From: an uncultured Dialister sp.
Lineage (GTDB): Bacteria > Bacillota > Negativicutes > Veillonellales > Dialisteraceae
Direction: 5' to 3'
Assembly: GCA_900543455.1 (NCBI GenBank)
Contig: UQRR01000066.1
Coordinates: 1 to 12,502 of the forward strand
DNA length: 12,502 nucleotides
Numbering within the stretch: position 1 is the stretch's first letter; the number at the start of each line of letters is the position of its first letter. Shown here one piece after another: positions 12,234 through 12,502 of the stretch. The notes beneath the pieces were generated by a model. That model made no database searches, had not been told where the DNA came from, and saw only the letters and a list, made by a program, of their open reading frames with translations. Both the position numbers and the translations under genes were made by a program.

Positions 12234-12429
12234 AGCACCCCCTTGAAGAAGGGGCGCGCCGAAGGCGGAGGATAGAGTGCCCCACAGGGGCACAGCTCTG
12301 CGTAATGGTCAGCATCCCATCTGCGCAAATGTTTTTATCTGCTATCTCATGCGCTGTTCTTACCATTCTGCTGAATTCTGCCTCTTCGAGGCAGTCTATC
12401 CTCTGCCCTTCGGGCACCTCCTTCTCCAA
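12234..12429. repeat. Foldback of two GC-rich repeat copies
   Basis: The plus-strand arm has GGGGCGCGCCGAAGGCGGAG, GATAGAGTGCC and an AATGGTCAG end. The minus-strand arm, read from 12429, has GAAGGAGGTGCCCGAAGGGC, AGAGGATAGACTGCC and an AATGGTAAG end. The arms (about 12245-12311 and 12358-12425) are thus imperfect inverted copies around a core of about 45 bases. The family also has a copy at 11027-11072. No transposase or ORF belongs to it. Bases 12430-12502 show nothing recognisable. Confidence 0.6.
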
Positions 12430-12502
12430 ACCATCACGCCTTGCGGCGCCACTGTGAACGAAAACGGATTTCTGCTATCATTAGGGTGGAGACGACGACA
12501 TA

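Noticed and set aside
12036..12293. Minus-strand frame of 85 codons, and others in the tail (12181-12429, 12161-12457)
   Set aside because: They translate dispersed repeats, have no ribosome binding sites and overlap each other.

Overview
The window looks like part of a chromosome from an anaerobic Negativicutes (Veillonellaceae-like) bacterium. Dialister or a close relative is my best guess, by inference only. The reasons are the Firmicutes-style Shine-Dalgarno sequences, a SAM-I (S-box) riboswitch before metK, a rubrerythrin suited to anaerobic peroxide defence, CitMHS/NhaD-type antiporters, and gene sequences of moderate GC separated by AT-rich or repeat-filled gaps. There are seven sizeable protein genes, six on the minus strand and one on the plus strand, plus one probable short leader ORF. 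No tRNA, rRNA, IS transposase, prophage gene or CRISPR array was found.

Layout by increasing coordinate. (1) priA, the replication-restart helicase (minus, 172-2538), with a terminator hairpin and a promoter-like element packed directly upstream. (2) metK, S-adenosylmethionine synthetase (minus, 2853-4034), with a long leader that starts at a SAM-I riboswitch and terminator (4289-4417) and contains a dispersed repeat. (3) Two related NhaD/CitMHS-type sodium:proton antiporters in tandem (minus, 4763-6301 and 7036-8484), each with its own extended -10 promoter. The second has a probable 18-residue leader ORF with a strong ribosome binding site. (4) A phosphate uptake pair: a DUF47/PhoU-like accessory protein overlapping a PiT phosphate permease (minus, 9146-10757), with a good promoter, a PhoP-box-like direct repeat and a clear terminator. 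(5) A rubrerythrin gene (plus, 11372-11944) with a near-consensus promoter, two hairpins in its leader and a strong terminator. (6) A repeat-filled tail without genes (11990-12502).

The most unusual content is between the genes. Nearly every intergenic region is packed with repeats of several kinds: (a) tandem heptamer arrays whose 7-base word differs from site to site; (b) a dispersed hairpin element of about 60-110 bp, with six copies in both orientations, that contains its own heptamer tract; (c) a palindrome built on GGAAACGCTGATT at the 3' ends of two transport genes; (d) a GC-rich CCCCCTT...GCCCGAAGGGC...GGAGG family; (e) GTCATTCCGAGCG-type words at both window edges. None of these lies inside a coding sequence. 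Several sit in leaders or just past stop codons, where they could affect transcription termination or RNA stability.

The genes serve housekeeping and homeostasis: DNA replication restart, methyl-donor synthesis, sodium/pH balance, phosphate uptake and oxidative-stress defence. They do not form one pathway. Apart from the phosphate pair they appear to be separate transcription units.
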